The notes: generated by a model not told the origin, from the sequence alone. 17,456 bases of DNA from Flavobacteriales bacterium (GCA_024959975.1 JANXFM010000155.1:1-17456), one strand, 5' to 3'. Shown: positions 1 through 6,841, numbered from the stretch's first letter. Numbers and translations are program-made.

Positions 1-74
1 AATAATTTATTCTAACATTCATATAGGTGATTTCTCTCATTTTTATAATTGAAATTCAATCAATAAACAAGCAC

Positions 75-1382
75 TTAAGACATCAAATCCTCTTTGGTAA
101 CATCTCTTAATTGCCCTTCGGTACTTGCGATTACGGTTGCTACAGTTGCATCACCGGTTACATTTACTACCGTTCGGAGCATGTCAAGAATTCGATCAAC
201 CGCAAAGATCAACGCAACTCCTTCCGGGTCCATACCTACGGCACCCAATACAATAACGAGCATGACCAATCCGGCACCCGGAACTGCAGCAGCTCCAATA
301 GAAGCTAAAGTGGCTGTTAAAACAATGGTTAACTGCTGAGTTAAATCTAAGTCTATCCCAAAAGCCTGAGCAATAAACACAGCAGCTACTGCCTGATACA
401 AACTCGTACCATCCATATTAATGGTGGCACCTAATGGCAAAACAAATGAACTTACCTCTTCTGAAACCCCCAAATGATCTTCGCAACGCTCCATCGTTAC
501 AGGCAAAGTTGCCGCACTCGAACTCGTTGAGAATGCTAGCATTTGCGCGGGCATAATTCCCTTAAAGAAATCCAAGTAATTCATTTTTGTGAATAAGCGT
601 AAGATAATTGGATACACCACAAGTATCATTATTAGCAAACCTGCAACCACAGCCAAAGAATACAAACCTAAAGCCGAGAACAATTCAATGACATTATTCA
701 CATCACCATCCGAAAAATCAACCATAAGTGAAGCCAACAAGGCAAAAACGCCGTAAGGAGCCATGAGCATAATTAAGTCAACGATCTGAAGTATGACATC
801 GTTAACCCCATCGAAAAACCCTTTTACATACACCGTTTTCTCATCCGGCAGCATAATCATGGCTATCCCAAAAAGAATGGCAAAGAAGATGACTTGAAGC
901 ATATTCTTGTTACTGGTAGTTGCCTGCATAAAGTTTTGAGGAACAATGTCAACCAAAAATTGCAATGGCCCCTGATCTTTCACCTGAGCCGCTGCTTCCA
1001 TTTTAGCTTCCGCTTTTGAAGCGTATTTTTCTTTGAATTCAATTCTTTTCTCTTCAGAAAAATACTTTCCCGGCTGGATGGTATTCACAATTAATAGTCC
1101 GGTAGTTACCGCCAAAACAGTAGATACCAAATACAGGGCAATGGTTCTGGAACCAATTCTTGAAAGTTTAGAAATATCGCTTAAACTAGCGACACCTTTA
1201 ATAAGAGATGCGAAAACTAAAGGAACAGCGATCAATTTTAAGAGATTGATAAAGATTGTTCCAAAAGGCTTAATCCAATCACCGGTAAATTGATCCCAAC
1301 CGATCGTTATGGCCAATAAACCAAAAACAACCCCCAAAACCATTCCGATGATGATTTTCCAATGTAATGCTAAATTCTTCAT
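75..1382 (-). CDS. Dicarboxylate/amino acid:cation symporter (SDF/DAACS family)
   Basis: This is an inner-membrane secondary transporter that takes up acidic amino acids or C4-dicarboxylates with Na+ or H+. The 435 residues match the family length and the protein is strongly hydrophobic throughout. Family signatures are present in order: the serine-rich HP1 tip (FSTSSSAATLP, about 284-293), NMDGT of TM7 (322-326), the HP2 segment with AAVPGAG (365-371), and the TM8 motif with D396, D400, R403, T404, N407 and D411. These correspond to D390/D394/R397/T398/N401/D405 of the archaeal homologue GltPh. In this family an arginine at the R397 position favours an acidic amino acid substrate (established knowledge). 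An unusually long charged stretch, about 106-136 and rich in Lys, Glu and Ala, sits between early transmembrane segments. The gene lies 40 bp downstream of aroC on the same strand and may be cotranscribed. The exact substrate (glutamate, aspartate, succinate) cannot be decided, so no symbol is given. Confidence 0.93.
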   Translation of the reverse strand: MKNLALHWKIIIGMVLGVVFGLLAITIGWDQFTGDWIKPFGTIFINLLKLIAVPLVFASLIKGVASLSDISKLSRIGSRTIALYLVSTVLAVTTGLLIVNTIQPGKYFSEEKRIEFKEKYASKAEAKMEAAAQVKDQGPLQFLVDIVPQNFMQATTSNKNMLQVIFFAILFGIAMIMLPDEKTVYVKGFFDGVNDVILQIVDLIMLMAPYGVFALLASLMVDFSDGDVNNVIELFSALGLYSLAVVAGLLIMILVVYPIILRLFTKMNYLDFFKGIMPAQMLAFSTSSSAATLPVTMERCEDHLGVSEEVSSFVLPLGATINMDGTSLYQAVAAVFIAQAFGIDLDLTQQLTIVLTATLASIGAAAVPGAGLVMLVIVLGAVGMDPEGVALIFAVDRILDMLRTVVNVTGDATVATVIASTEGQLRDVTKEDLMS

Positions 1383-1422
1383 TTCTATTATTAATACAAT
1401 ATTCCCTACATTAAATCTGTAT

Positions 1423-2502
1423 CTAAATTTTCGTGCTTTTGTCTCTCAGATAATGATCTAAAATAACCATAGCTGTCATCGCCTCAACAATGGGAACAGC
1501 TCTTGACACCACGCAAGGGTCATGACGCCCTTTCCCTTTTACGACAATCTCTTCACCTTTATCATTCAGCGAAATTTGATCTCGCATAATCGTCGCTACA
1601 GGCTTAAAGGCCACTTTAAAATAAATAGCTTCTCCATTTGAAATTCCACCTTGAATTCCTCCTGAATAATTGGTCTTCGTTTTCACATCTTCACCTTCCG
1701 TCACAAAAAGATCGTTCACTACCGAACCTCTTTGTTTACACATTTCGAAACCACCACCATATTCAAAACCTTTCACGGCATTAATACCCATCATGGCTTT
1801 TGCCAGATCAGCATGAAGTTTATCAAAAACAGGCTCACCGAGTCCAACAGGAACATTTAAAGCCAGACCTGTAATAACACCACCAACGGTATCACCCTCT
1901 TTTCTTACCGAATCAATAAGTGAGATCATTTCATTAGCTATGGTCTCATCCGGACAACGAACGATATTAGAATCTATTTTAGAAAGATCCACCTCGCTAT
2001 AAGGAACATCCATTTCTATTTCTCCTACTGCAGAAACATAAGCATGAGTATCAACTCCAAGACCTTTCAGTATCTGTTTGGCAATAGCTCCCGCCACCAC
2101 TCGTGCAATCGTTTCACGAGCCGATGATCTTCCACCGCCTCTGTAGTCACGAATACCATATTTCACATCGTAGGTATAATCCGCATGCGAAGGACGATAA
2201 GCATCTTTTATGTGCGCATAATCTTTAGACTTCGGATCACTATTCAATATTTCAAATGCAATGGGAGTTCCCAAAGTTTTACCTTCAAAAACACCTGATA
2301 AAAACGCTACCTGATCAGCTTCCTTACGTTGTGTAGTAATCTTAGACTGACCGGGTTTTCTACGATCCAACTCCAACTGAATGGCATCAAGGTCTAAAGT
2401 AACACCTGCCGGGCATCCATCAATAATGCCACCAATGGCTTTACCATGCGACTCACCGAAGCTGGTTAAGCGAAAAATTTCTCCGAAGGAATTTGAACTC
2501 AT
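1423..2502 (-). CDS. aroC: Chorismate synthase
   Basis: This enzyme converts 5-enolpyruvylshikimate-3-phosphate to chorismate, the last shikimate-pathway step, in the cytoplasm; it needs reduced FMN. All three family signatures are visible: FGESHG near the N terminus with H19, the block RGGGRSSARET (121-131), and GRHDPC near the C terminus with H327 and D328. The second conserved histidine is H106 in RPSHAD. RRKPGQS (47-53) is also typical. At 359 residues the protein is full length. The first ATG is accepted because MSSNSFGEIFRLTSFGESHG has the normal spacing to the GESHG motif. The SDF transporter gene follows on the same strand. Upstream there is no convincing Bacteroidota promoter at a normal distance. 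Confidence 0.98.
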   Translation of the reverse strand: MSSNSFGEIFRLTSFGESHGKAIGGIIDGCPAGVTLDLDAIQLELDRRKPGQSKITTQRKEADQVAFLSGVFEGKTLGTPIAFEILNSDPKSKDYAHIKDAYRPSHADYTYDVKYGIRDYRGGGRSSARETIARVVAGAIAKQILKGLGVDTHAYVSAVGEIEMDVPYSEVDLSKIDSNIVRCPDETIANEMISLIDSVRKEGDTVGGVITGLALNVPVGLGEPVFDKLHADLAKAMMGINAVKGFEYGGGFEMCKQRGSVVNDLFVTEGEDVKTKTNYSGGIQGGISNGEAIYFKVAFKPVATIMRDQISLNDKGEEIVVKGKGRHDPCVVSRAVPIVEAMTAMVILDHYLRDKSTKI

Positions 2503-2623
2503 GTGAACAAAAATAAAAAATGTAGTTAGTATCTAGTATCGCATCACTAGTATAGCGCGCAAAATACTAAATAAAATACAAGGTATAGAACAGATTGATT
2601 TGTATTTTCATAAGTTCGGATAA
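2503..2623. other. Intergenic stretch with heptamer-phased repeats
   Basis: This is the aroC-proximal part of the 361-bp gap. It has no coding potential that I trust. At 2527-2554 there are four consecutive 7-bp blocks, TAGTATC, TAGTATC, GCATCAC and TAGTATA, a short degenerate tandem repeat. The remainder is AT-rich and unassigned. It presumably carries the aroC promoter, but the only TAnnTTTG match (minus strand, 2508-2515) lies just 5 bp from the aroC ATG and has no TTG partner. Confidence 0.4.
2527..2554. repeat. Heptamer-phased tandem repeat (TAGTATC)
   Basis: Two perfect TAGTATC units (2527-2540) are followed in phase by GCATCAC and TAGTATA, so three of four 7-bp blocks are the same word with one base changed. 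The run lies in the gap upstream of aroC. Confidence 0.55.
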
Positions 2624-2647
2624 GATTCGAATCCTAGATCTAGCTGA

Positions 2648-2845
2648 TTAGAGACTATAAATCTTGAAAAGGCCATAAATGCAGCAACTATCGATGCAGC
2701 TTATGTTATGGAAATCAGTAAATTTGAATGAAGTATTGTCAAAGGAAAAAAAGGTAATATATTTATCAAAAAATACTTCTTGTGTATTCCTGGCCTATGA
2801 TTGTAGGACGTAATATCATAGAAAAGATTTTCATAAACGATTGTA
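2648..2845 (+). pseudogene. hutI: Decayed 3' end of imidazolonepropionase (hutI)
   Basis: Translation from 2648 gives LETINLEKAINAATIDAAY, then VMEISKFE, a TGA stop (2729-2731), and in the same frame SIVKGKKGNIFI to 2767. After a frame change in or just after the A6 run at 2768-2773, another frame gives YSWPMIVGRNIIEKIFIND from 2785. Imidazolonepropionase (histidine degradation, HutI, about 410 residues) has this same order near its C terminus: an (A)INAATINAAYA helix, a GSI-x-GKxA(N) turn, then PY-x-x-G-x-N-x-I-x-KV-x-x-NG. The TGA stands where the family has glycine, so a GGA-to-TGA change would explain it. A weak further match (DSNPRSS, 2624-2644, family DYNPGSS) ends in another in-frame TGA and would require an internal deletion. 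Only the last 70 to 80 codons remain. Assignment is by recalled family motifs, not by a search. Confidence 0.72.
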
Positions 2846-2863
2846 AATTCAATCGACAAACAA

Positions 2864-3775
2864 ATGACAATGAAAAAAACACTTACCCTTATATGTGTGC
2901 TTGCCCTAAACACTATTGTTTTTGGCCAAACGGACTGGTTTTCAAACATAAACATCTGTGAGACTCAAGACACTACGATTGCTTTTCCATCCGGAGATTA
3001 TGATGACTATACCTTCAACTGGTATTTAGATGGCGATAGCTTAACTACAGATAGCAATATATCCATTCTTTCATCAGGATCGGGCCTATACACTCTTACA
3101 TTATATGGTACTGATACCTTAAGTAGTGAATTCAATGCTATAGTCGATGTGGAAAATCCTGACTTTATGCTTACACTAACAGACTCTGACATTAACGTAG
3201 ATCTATTAGTAAACACCTGTATTGAGGACAGTCCAATTTTAGCTACGTCTCAAGAAGCTAATACGTATCTTTGGTATGTAGATGGCAGTCCTATTGAGAC
3301 CAACTCACCATCTGAAAAAACACTTCCTATAGAAGATGTTGTTGATGAAATTGAATTTAATCAAGAGTACGAATACCATATAGAAGTTGAAAACGCTTGT
3401 GGTACTTATCCATCAAAAAACACAGTTAACATGGTCGTAAACGAGTGTCATTGTGCACTGGATATGCCCAATGTGTTTTCACCCAATAATGATACAGAAA
3501 ATGACGTTTTCAAACCCATTAACAACCACGAACTGGAAACTGATGCGGAAAGAATATGTAAATCAACAAACTTTAAGATGGAAGTGTTCAGTCAGTGGGG
3601 AAGACATATGGCCACAGTTGATTCTGGAAATGAATACCCGAGTTGGGATGGTTTAAACAAGAAAGGAAATGAAGTAGCTGCAGGTGTATATTTCTACAAT
3701 ATCGTGTACCAGGTAAACGTCTATACACTTCCTAAAGAAAAAGAGATTACCGGCTCCTTCAATTTATATCGTTAG
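2864..3775 (+). CDS. Secreted protein with gliding-motility-type C-terminal (CHU_C) domain
   Basis: This 303-residue exported protein is probably surface-located. An N-terminal signal peptide (MKKTLTLICVLALNTIVFG) is followed by predicted cleavage before Gln22. The second ATG (2870) gives the more canonical MKK start; the first is only two codons earlier. Residues about 35-95 and 115-190 look like two beta-rich, Ig/PKD-like modules with few cysteines. Residues about 196-303 form the type B (CHU_C, gliding motility-associated) C-terminal domain: MPNVFSPNNDTENDVF, then VFSQWGRHM, WDGLNKKGNEVAAGVYFYNI and the terminal ITGSFNLYR. In Bacteroidota this domain directs export through the type IX secretion system (established knowledge). 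At 303 residues it is short for the class, whose members often carry many repeats. It has no evident operon partner, and the hutI relic lies directly upstream. The specific role is unknown. Confidence 0.88.
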   Translation: MTMKKTLTLICVLALNTIVFGQTDWFSNINICETQDTTIAFPSGDYDDYTFNWYLDGDSLTTDSNISILSSGSGLYTLTLYGTDTLSSEFNAIVDVENPDFMLTLTDSDINVDLLVNTCIEDSPILATSQEANTYLWYVDGSPIETNSPSEKTLPIEDVVDEIEFNQEYEYHIEVENACGTYPSKNTVNMVVNECHCALDMPNVFSPNNDTENDVFKPINNHELETDAERICKSTNFKMEVFSQWGRHMATVDSGNEYPSWDGLNKKGNEVAAGVYFYNIVYQVNVYTLPKEKEITGSFNLYR

Positions 3776-3840
3776 ACGAAGACTAAGTTTCCCCAATAGT
3801 AAACTGGTCACTATCATGCAGTCGTTCAGTCTTGCAGTGA

Positions 3841-3861
3841 ACGCTTCGACAGGTTCAGCGT
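3841..3861. repeat. Putative interspersed intergenic repeat with palindromic ends
   Basis: The sequence ACGCTTCGACAGGTTCAGCG followed by T begins ACGCT and ends AGCGT, giving a 5-bp inverted repeat. The core CTTCGACAGG-TTCAGCG resembles, from memory, a motif often found scattered in intergenic regions of Bacteroidota and some other genomes. Only one copy is in this window, so repetitiveness cannot be shown here. Confidence 0.4.
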
Positions 3862-3864
3862 GAA

Positions 3865-3888
3865 ACTCATCTCTCATCACTCATCACT
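3865..3888. repeat. Heptamer tandem repeat (ACTCATC, about 3.4 units)
   Basis: ACTCATC, TCTCATC and ACTCATC follow one another directly, then ACT, giving a 7-bp period with one substitution. It is noncoding and directly abuts the palindromic motif at 3841-3861. It looks like a short intergenic satellite. Confidence 0.6.
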
Positions 3889-3925
3889 GTTTAACATATT
3901 CTTAACAATATAGAGCAGTTCATTC

Positions 3926-3957
3926 TTTTGGCAGTTGAAGAGATTCTATTAGATTTG
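3926..3957 (+). promoter_or_regulatory. Bacteroidota-type promoter for the DUF1573 gene
   Basis: TTTTG at 3926-3930 is followed by a 19-bp spacer and TAGATTTG at 3950-3957, a full match to the Bacteroidota -33 TTG / -7 TAnnTTTG consensus. Transcription would begin near 3964, giving a leader of roughly 30 nt before the ATG at 3996. Confidence 0.68.
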
Positions 3958-3995
3958 TAAACGTTAAAAAGAAAATAAACATAAAAACCATACAA

Positions 3996-4424
3996 ATGAA
4001 GAAATTAATTTTAGGAATTGTATTTGCGCTAACGGGTACATTTGCTTCTCAAGCACAAGAAATATCTTTTGAAAAAGAAATTCACGACTTCGGTACATTC
4101 GATCAACATGGTGACGGAACATACGAGTTCAAATTCACGAATACCGGAGATGCTCCATTAATTATTTCAAACTCAAAAGGCAGCTGTGGATGCACCGTTC
4201 CTGTATGGCCAAAAGAACCTATCACTCCCGGCGAAAGTCATGTAATTAAAGTAAAATACGACACAAAAAGAGTCGGTGCTTTTAACAAAAGTGTAACCAT
4301 TACATCAAACGCTAAAACAGAGCCTACAAAAGTAATCCGTATTAAGGGTAAAACAATTGCTGTTGATGAAGAACCAACCAGTCCGGTAAAAACCACGACA
4401 GGTAGTTCTCCAGTTGCAAAATAG
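3996..4424 (+). CDS. Secreted DUF1573 domain protein
   Basis: This 142-residue exported protein belongs to the DUF1573 group common in Bacteroidota; its molecular role is not established. The signal peptide is MKKLILGIVFALTGTFASQA, with likely cleavage near residues 20-21 (SQAQ-E). The single immunoglobulin-like beta-sandwich domain spans about 22-121 and shows the family marks: HDFGTF (30-35), the segment YEFKFTNTGDAPLII (43-57), the CGCT motif with C64 and C66, W71-P72, and PGE followed by VKYDTKRVGAFNKSV. The two close cysteines may form a disulfide or bind metal. A low-complexity tail rich in Thr, Ser and Pro (124-142) follows the domain. The gene has its own strong-looking promoter and a hairpin downstream, which suggests monocistronic expression. 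Confidence 0.92.
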   Translation: MKKLILGIVFALTGTFASQAQEISFEKEIHDFGTFDQHGDGTYEFKFTNTGDAPLIISNSKGSCGCTVPVWPKEPITPGESHVIKVKYDTKRVGAFNKSVTITSNAKTEPTKVIRIKGKTIAVDEEPTSPVKTTTGSSPVAK

Positions 4425-4470
4425 AAGCAACGAAATAAAAGGTTTATTCGAAATAATTTATGAAATTTGT

Positions 4471-4511
4471 CGCACACATATATATGCATATGTGTGTGGC
4501 GTTTCTTGTTT
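4471..4511 (+). terminator. Possible terminator hairpin after the DUF1573 gene
   Basis: CACACATA (4473-4480) pairs with TATGTGTG (4489-4496), with an 8-nt interior that can partly pair, followed by GGCGTTTCTTGTTT. The stem is AU/GU-rich and the U-tract is interrupted, so termination efficiency is uncertain. The same bases form a 28-bp alternating pyrimidine-purine tract (4471-4498). Confidence 0.4.
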
Positions 4512-4535
4512 AATTAATAATTTAAAAACAAAATA

Positions 4536-5771
4536 ATGCCTAAAATTTCAGTCAGGGGACTTCGTATGCCGGAATCACCAATTCGTAAATTGGTTCCTTT
4601 TGCAGAAAATGCAAAAAAAAGGGGTGCTGAAGTCATTCATTTAAATATTGGTCAACCGGATATAAAGACACCTGATGTTGCTTTAAAAGCCATCAGAAAC
4701 TTCAAGCCTGATGTAGTTGCTTATAGCCACTCTGCAGGGGATAAATCTTATAGAGAAGGTTTAGCTAAATATTACCAAAAGCTTGGTATTCATGTAGACC
4801 ATACAAACATCCTAATAACCACAGGAGGTTCTGAAGCTCTTATGATGACATTAAACAGTGTAATGGACGAAGGAGATGAAGTCATTATTCCGGAACCTTT
4901 TTATGCGAACTACAATGGATTTTTAGCTTCTGCAGGTATCATTGTAAAACCAATTACTTCAAGCATCGAAAGTGGTTTTTCACTACCCCCGATTTCGGAG
5001 TTTGAAAAATTGATCACACCAAAAACAAAAGCGATCTTAATTTGTAATCCCGGTAATCCAACAGGTTACTTATACACTCAAGACGAATTAAACTCATTGA
5101 AGGAAATCGTGTTAAAACACGACTTATTCCTTATTTCTGATGAGGTTTACAGGGAATTTACCTACGATGGTAAAAAACATATCTCTGTATTAGAATTAGA
5201 AGATCTGGATCAAAACACTGTTCTTATCGACTCCGTTTCCAAACGTTATAGTATGTGTGGGGCAAGAGTAGGTTTTATGGTGACTAAAAATCGAGAATTA
5301 TTAGATACTGCGTTAAAATTTGCTCAAGCCAGATTGAGCCCACCTACTATCGGACAAGTTGCCGGTGAAGCAGCATTAAACACTCCTGACTCCTACTTTT
5401 CAGAAGTAATTGAAGAGTATGTAGAACGAAGAAATGTCCTAATTGAAGGATTAAATAAAATTGATGGAGTTATTTGCCCAAAACCTACGGGAGCTTTCTA
5501 CTGTATTGCACAACTACCCGTTGACGATGCTGACAAATTTGCTCAGTGGCTGTTAGAAGAGTATAGCTGGAATAACAAAACCATTATGGTCGCTCCTGCT
5601 CAGGGCTTCTACTCAACTCCTGAAATAGGAAAGCAACAAATTCGCATCGCTTACGTACTTAATACAACAGATTTAAAAGATGCTATTAAAGTACTTGACG
5701 GAGCCCTAAAAGTTTATCCCGGAAAAGTAAACACAAATAAAAAAACACCTCATAATATTAATACTTATTAA
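4536..5771 (+). CDS. Pyridoxal-phosphate-dependent aminotransferase, class I/II (aspartate aminotransferase-like)
   Basis: This cytoplasmic PLP enzyme belongs to fold type I and transfers an amino group from an amino acid to a 2-oxo acid. The 411 residues are full length. Visible signatures are the N-terminal LNIGQPDI (36-43), the TTGGSEAL phosphate-side segment (95-102), the NPGNPTG loop (171-177, Asn binding PLP O3'), SDEVY (201-205, Asp to the pyridine nitrogen), SVSKRYSMCGARVG with the Schiff-base lysine K236, and QIRIAYV with the substrate-carboxylate arginine R370. This pattern fits the AspC/AAT-I gamma-type group. Substrate (aspartate, aromatic or branched) cannot be fixed from motifs. 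An A8 run directly followed by G4 at 4613-4624 lies in codons 26-30. It is convergent with the kinase-like gene downstream. The tail past about 392 is Lys/Asn/Thr-rich and probably disordered. Confidence 0.95.
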   Translation: MPKISVRGLRMPESPIRKLVPFAENAKKRGAEVIHLNIGQPDIKTPDVALKAIRNFKPDVVAYSHSAGDKSYREGLAKYYQKLGIHVDHTNILITTGGSEALMMTLNSVMDEGDEVIIPEPFYANYNGFLASAGIIVKPITSSIESGFSLPPISEFEKLITPKTKAILICNPGNPTGYLYTQDELNSLKEIVLKHDLFLISDEVYREFTYDGKKHISVLELEDLDQNTVLIDSVSKRYSMCGARVGFMVTKNRELLDTALKFAQARLSPPTIGQVAGEAALNTPDSYFSEVIEEYVERRNVLIEGLNKIDGVICPKPTGAFYCIAQLPVDDADKFAQWLLEEYSWNNKTIMVAPAQGFYSTPEIGKQQIRIAYVLNTTDLKDAIKVLDGALKVYPGKVNTNKKTPHNINTY

Positions 5772-5815
5772 GCCTAACTTCCTGAAGTTATTAATAAAAT
5801 AATTACGATTACCAA

Positions 5816-6841
5816 TTAATGATAATGTACTTTATCCAAGCAAACTCGTACAATCTCCCCCATTTTTTTGCACTTTAAGAAAGTGGCATCATCGTAGTGT
5901 TTATACAAATCCTCCTTTAGTTGGTGAATATGTTTTGGTAATGACAACTCATCATGCATCATTGCCTCCATCAACTCTTTCACCTGAGACTTAGCCAGAC
6001 GCAAACGCTTCGCCATCAAAGCTCTCTCTTCTAATTTATATTGCTCTATCGTTTCAGGAGACATATGCTTCATAGCCAACTCAACATAAGTCTTATTTTC
6101 CTTGTAATACTGGGGCAAATACATATTCTTTCTCCCCTCAAAAGACTGTTGGTCAAAATCTATTGCCCGAATACGATACTGAACCTGATCAAAATCGGGA
6201 GTTATATCTATAACAAAATTATAGGAACGCATGTCGCCCAAAAGTCGGATAAAGCAACGTTCATTAAATTTCACAAACTCCTTTGCCAAACGAAGTTCAT
6301 TATTCCCTTTATGTTTTAAATTTACATCTACAAACTGATCGCCGGGAATTCCCGCAATATGCTCTTCAATAATGGCATCTTTATACACCAAGTAATTGAT
6401 TTTATTAGGAGATAAAATATGCTCTAACTCCAAACCATAAATCCTTGAAGCATCAACCTTTTTTACATAGAAATAATCGTAATTATCGTTAAGCTGATTG
6501 ATAATTTTAACTCTAAAGGGATGTGAATTACCAAAAGAGCAATAGTCAATTCTATCTACTGAAAGATGTTCTATATGAGTAGTGCCATCAGATTTAAGAA
6601 TAGAATAAGTCTCTGTTAAACCCTCGTTTAGCTCTTTCATATCAGACTCAGAATACAAAACAGTTTCCCATAAAGTTGGATCACCTCCATTATCTTCTAG
6701 AGGTACTGTGGTGAAATAGTGTTTTAAATCTAAATATCGAACAGGAATCCGCAACTCTCTGGAGTACTTCCTTAAATAACCCATCAAAGGTTTACCTACA
6801 GGATATGTAGGTTTTTTTTGTGAAGTATAGTTTTCACTCAT
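5816..6841 (-). CDS. Uncharacterised Bacteroidota protein with kinase-like-fold motifs
   Basis: This 341-residue protein has no signal peptide or membrane segment and is presumably cytoplasmic. I do not recognise a named family with a known function; from memory, close homologues are common hypothetical proteins in Bacteroidota. Reading the motifs, it follows the order of the protein-kinase-like / aminoglycoside-phosphotransferase fold: a beta-3-like lysine (YFYVKK, K127/K128), a helix-C-like glutamate (GLELEHIL, E138 or E140), a hinge-like IIEEHIAGIPGD (157-168), a catalytic-loop-like LGDMRSYNF with D203 four residues before N208, and a metal-site-like RAIDFDQ with D228 and D230. The C-terminal 80 residues are helical and charged. 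The fold assignment is inference. It is convergent with the aminotransferase gene and divergent from nth across a 97-bp spacer in which I see no full-consensus promoter. Confidence 0.85.
   Translation of the reverse strand: MSENYTSQKKPTYPVGKPLMGYLRKYSRELRIPVRYLDLKHYFTTVPLEDNGGDPTLWETVLYSESDMKELNEGLTETYSILKSDGTTHIEHLSVDRIDYCSFGNSHPFRVKIINQLNDNYDYFYVKKVDASRIYGLELEHILSPNKINYLVYKDAIIEEHIAGIPGDQFVDVNLKHKGNNELRLAKEFVKFNERCFIRLLGDMRSYNFVIDITPDFDQVQYRIRAIDFDQQSFEGRKNMYLPQYYKENKTYVELAMKHMSPETIEQYKLEERALMAKRLRLAKSQVKELMEAMMHDELSLPKHIHQLKEDLYKHYDDATFLKCKKMGEIVRVCLDKVHYH

Larger units (their letters stand above)
3776..3949. other. Repeat-rich intergenic patch
   Basis: Between the CHU_C gene and the DUF1573 promoter no ORF is apparent. 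The stretch contains an 8-bp-period run (CAGTC at 3819 and 3827, CAGT at 3835), a weak hairpin (CGTTCA 3823-3828 with TGAACG 3838-3843), an imperfect palindrome at 3841-3861 and a 7-bp tandem run at 3865-3888. No clear intrinsic terminator for the upstream gene was found; AGTTT and AAACT around 3786-3805 could pair but lack a U-tract. Confidence 0.5.

Noticed and set aside
48..60. ATTGAAATTCAAT as a terminator after the symporter gene
   Set aside because: AT-only short stem with an interrupted T-tract; not distinguishable from background in AT-rich DNA.
2508..2515. TATTTTTG on the minus strand as the aroC -7 element
   Set aside because: It lies 5 bp from the ATG, which would give an almost leaderless mRNA, and no TTG is found 19-21 bp further upstream. 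It is probably a chance match in a T-rich run.
2620..2645. tRNA-like T-loop (GATTCGAATCC) suggesting a tRNA remnant
   Set aside because: The bases flanking TTCGAAT do not form a T-stem (TAAGA against CCTAG), and no acceptor, D or anticodon arms can be drawn. The same bases may encode a HutI-like DSNPRSS.
2719..2726. TAAATTTG as a promoter for the CHU_C gene
   Set aside because: No TTG at the proper distance, and the bases are explained by the hutI relic; the distance to the ATG is also long (about 140 bp).
2701..2955. 84-codon open frame on the minus strand
   Set aside because: It overlaps the start of the CHU_C gene and the hutI relic, starts inside the signal peptide region of the real gene in antisense, and has no family motif.
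5776..5789. AACTT/AAGTT hairpin between the convergent aminotransferase and kinase-like genes
   Set aside because: Only 5 bp, AT-rich and no U-run on either side; too weak to call a terminator.
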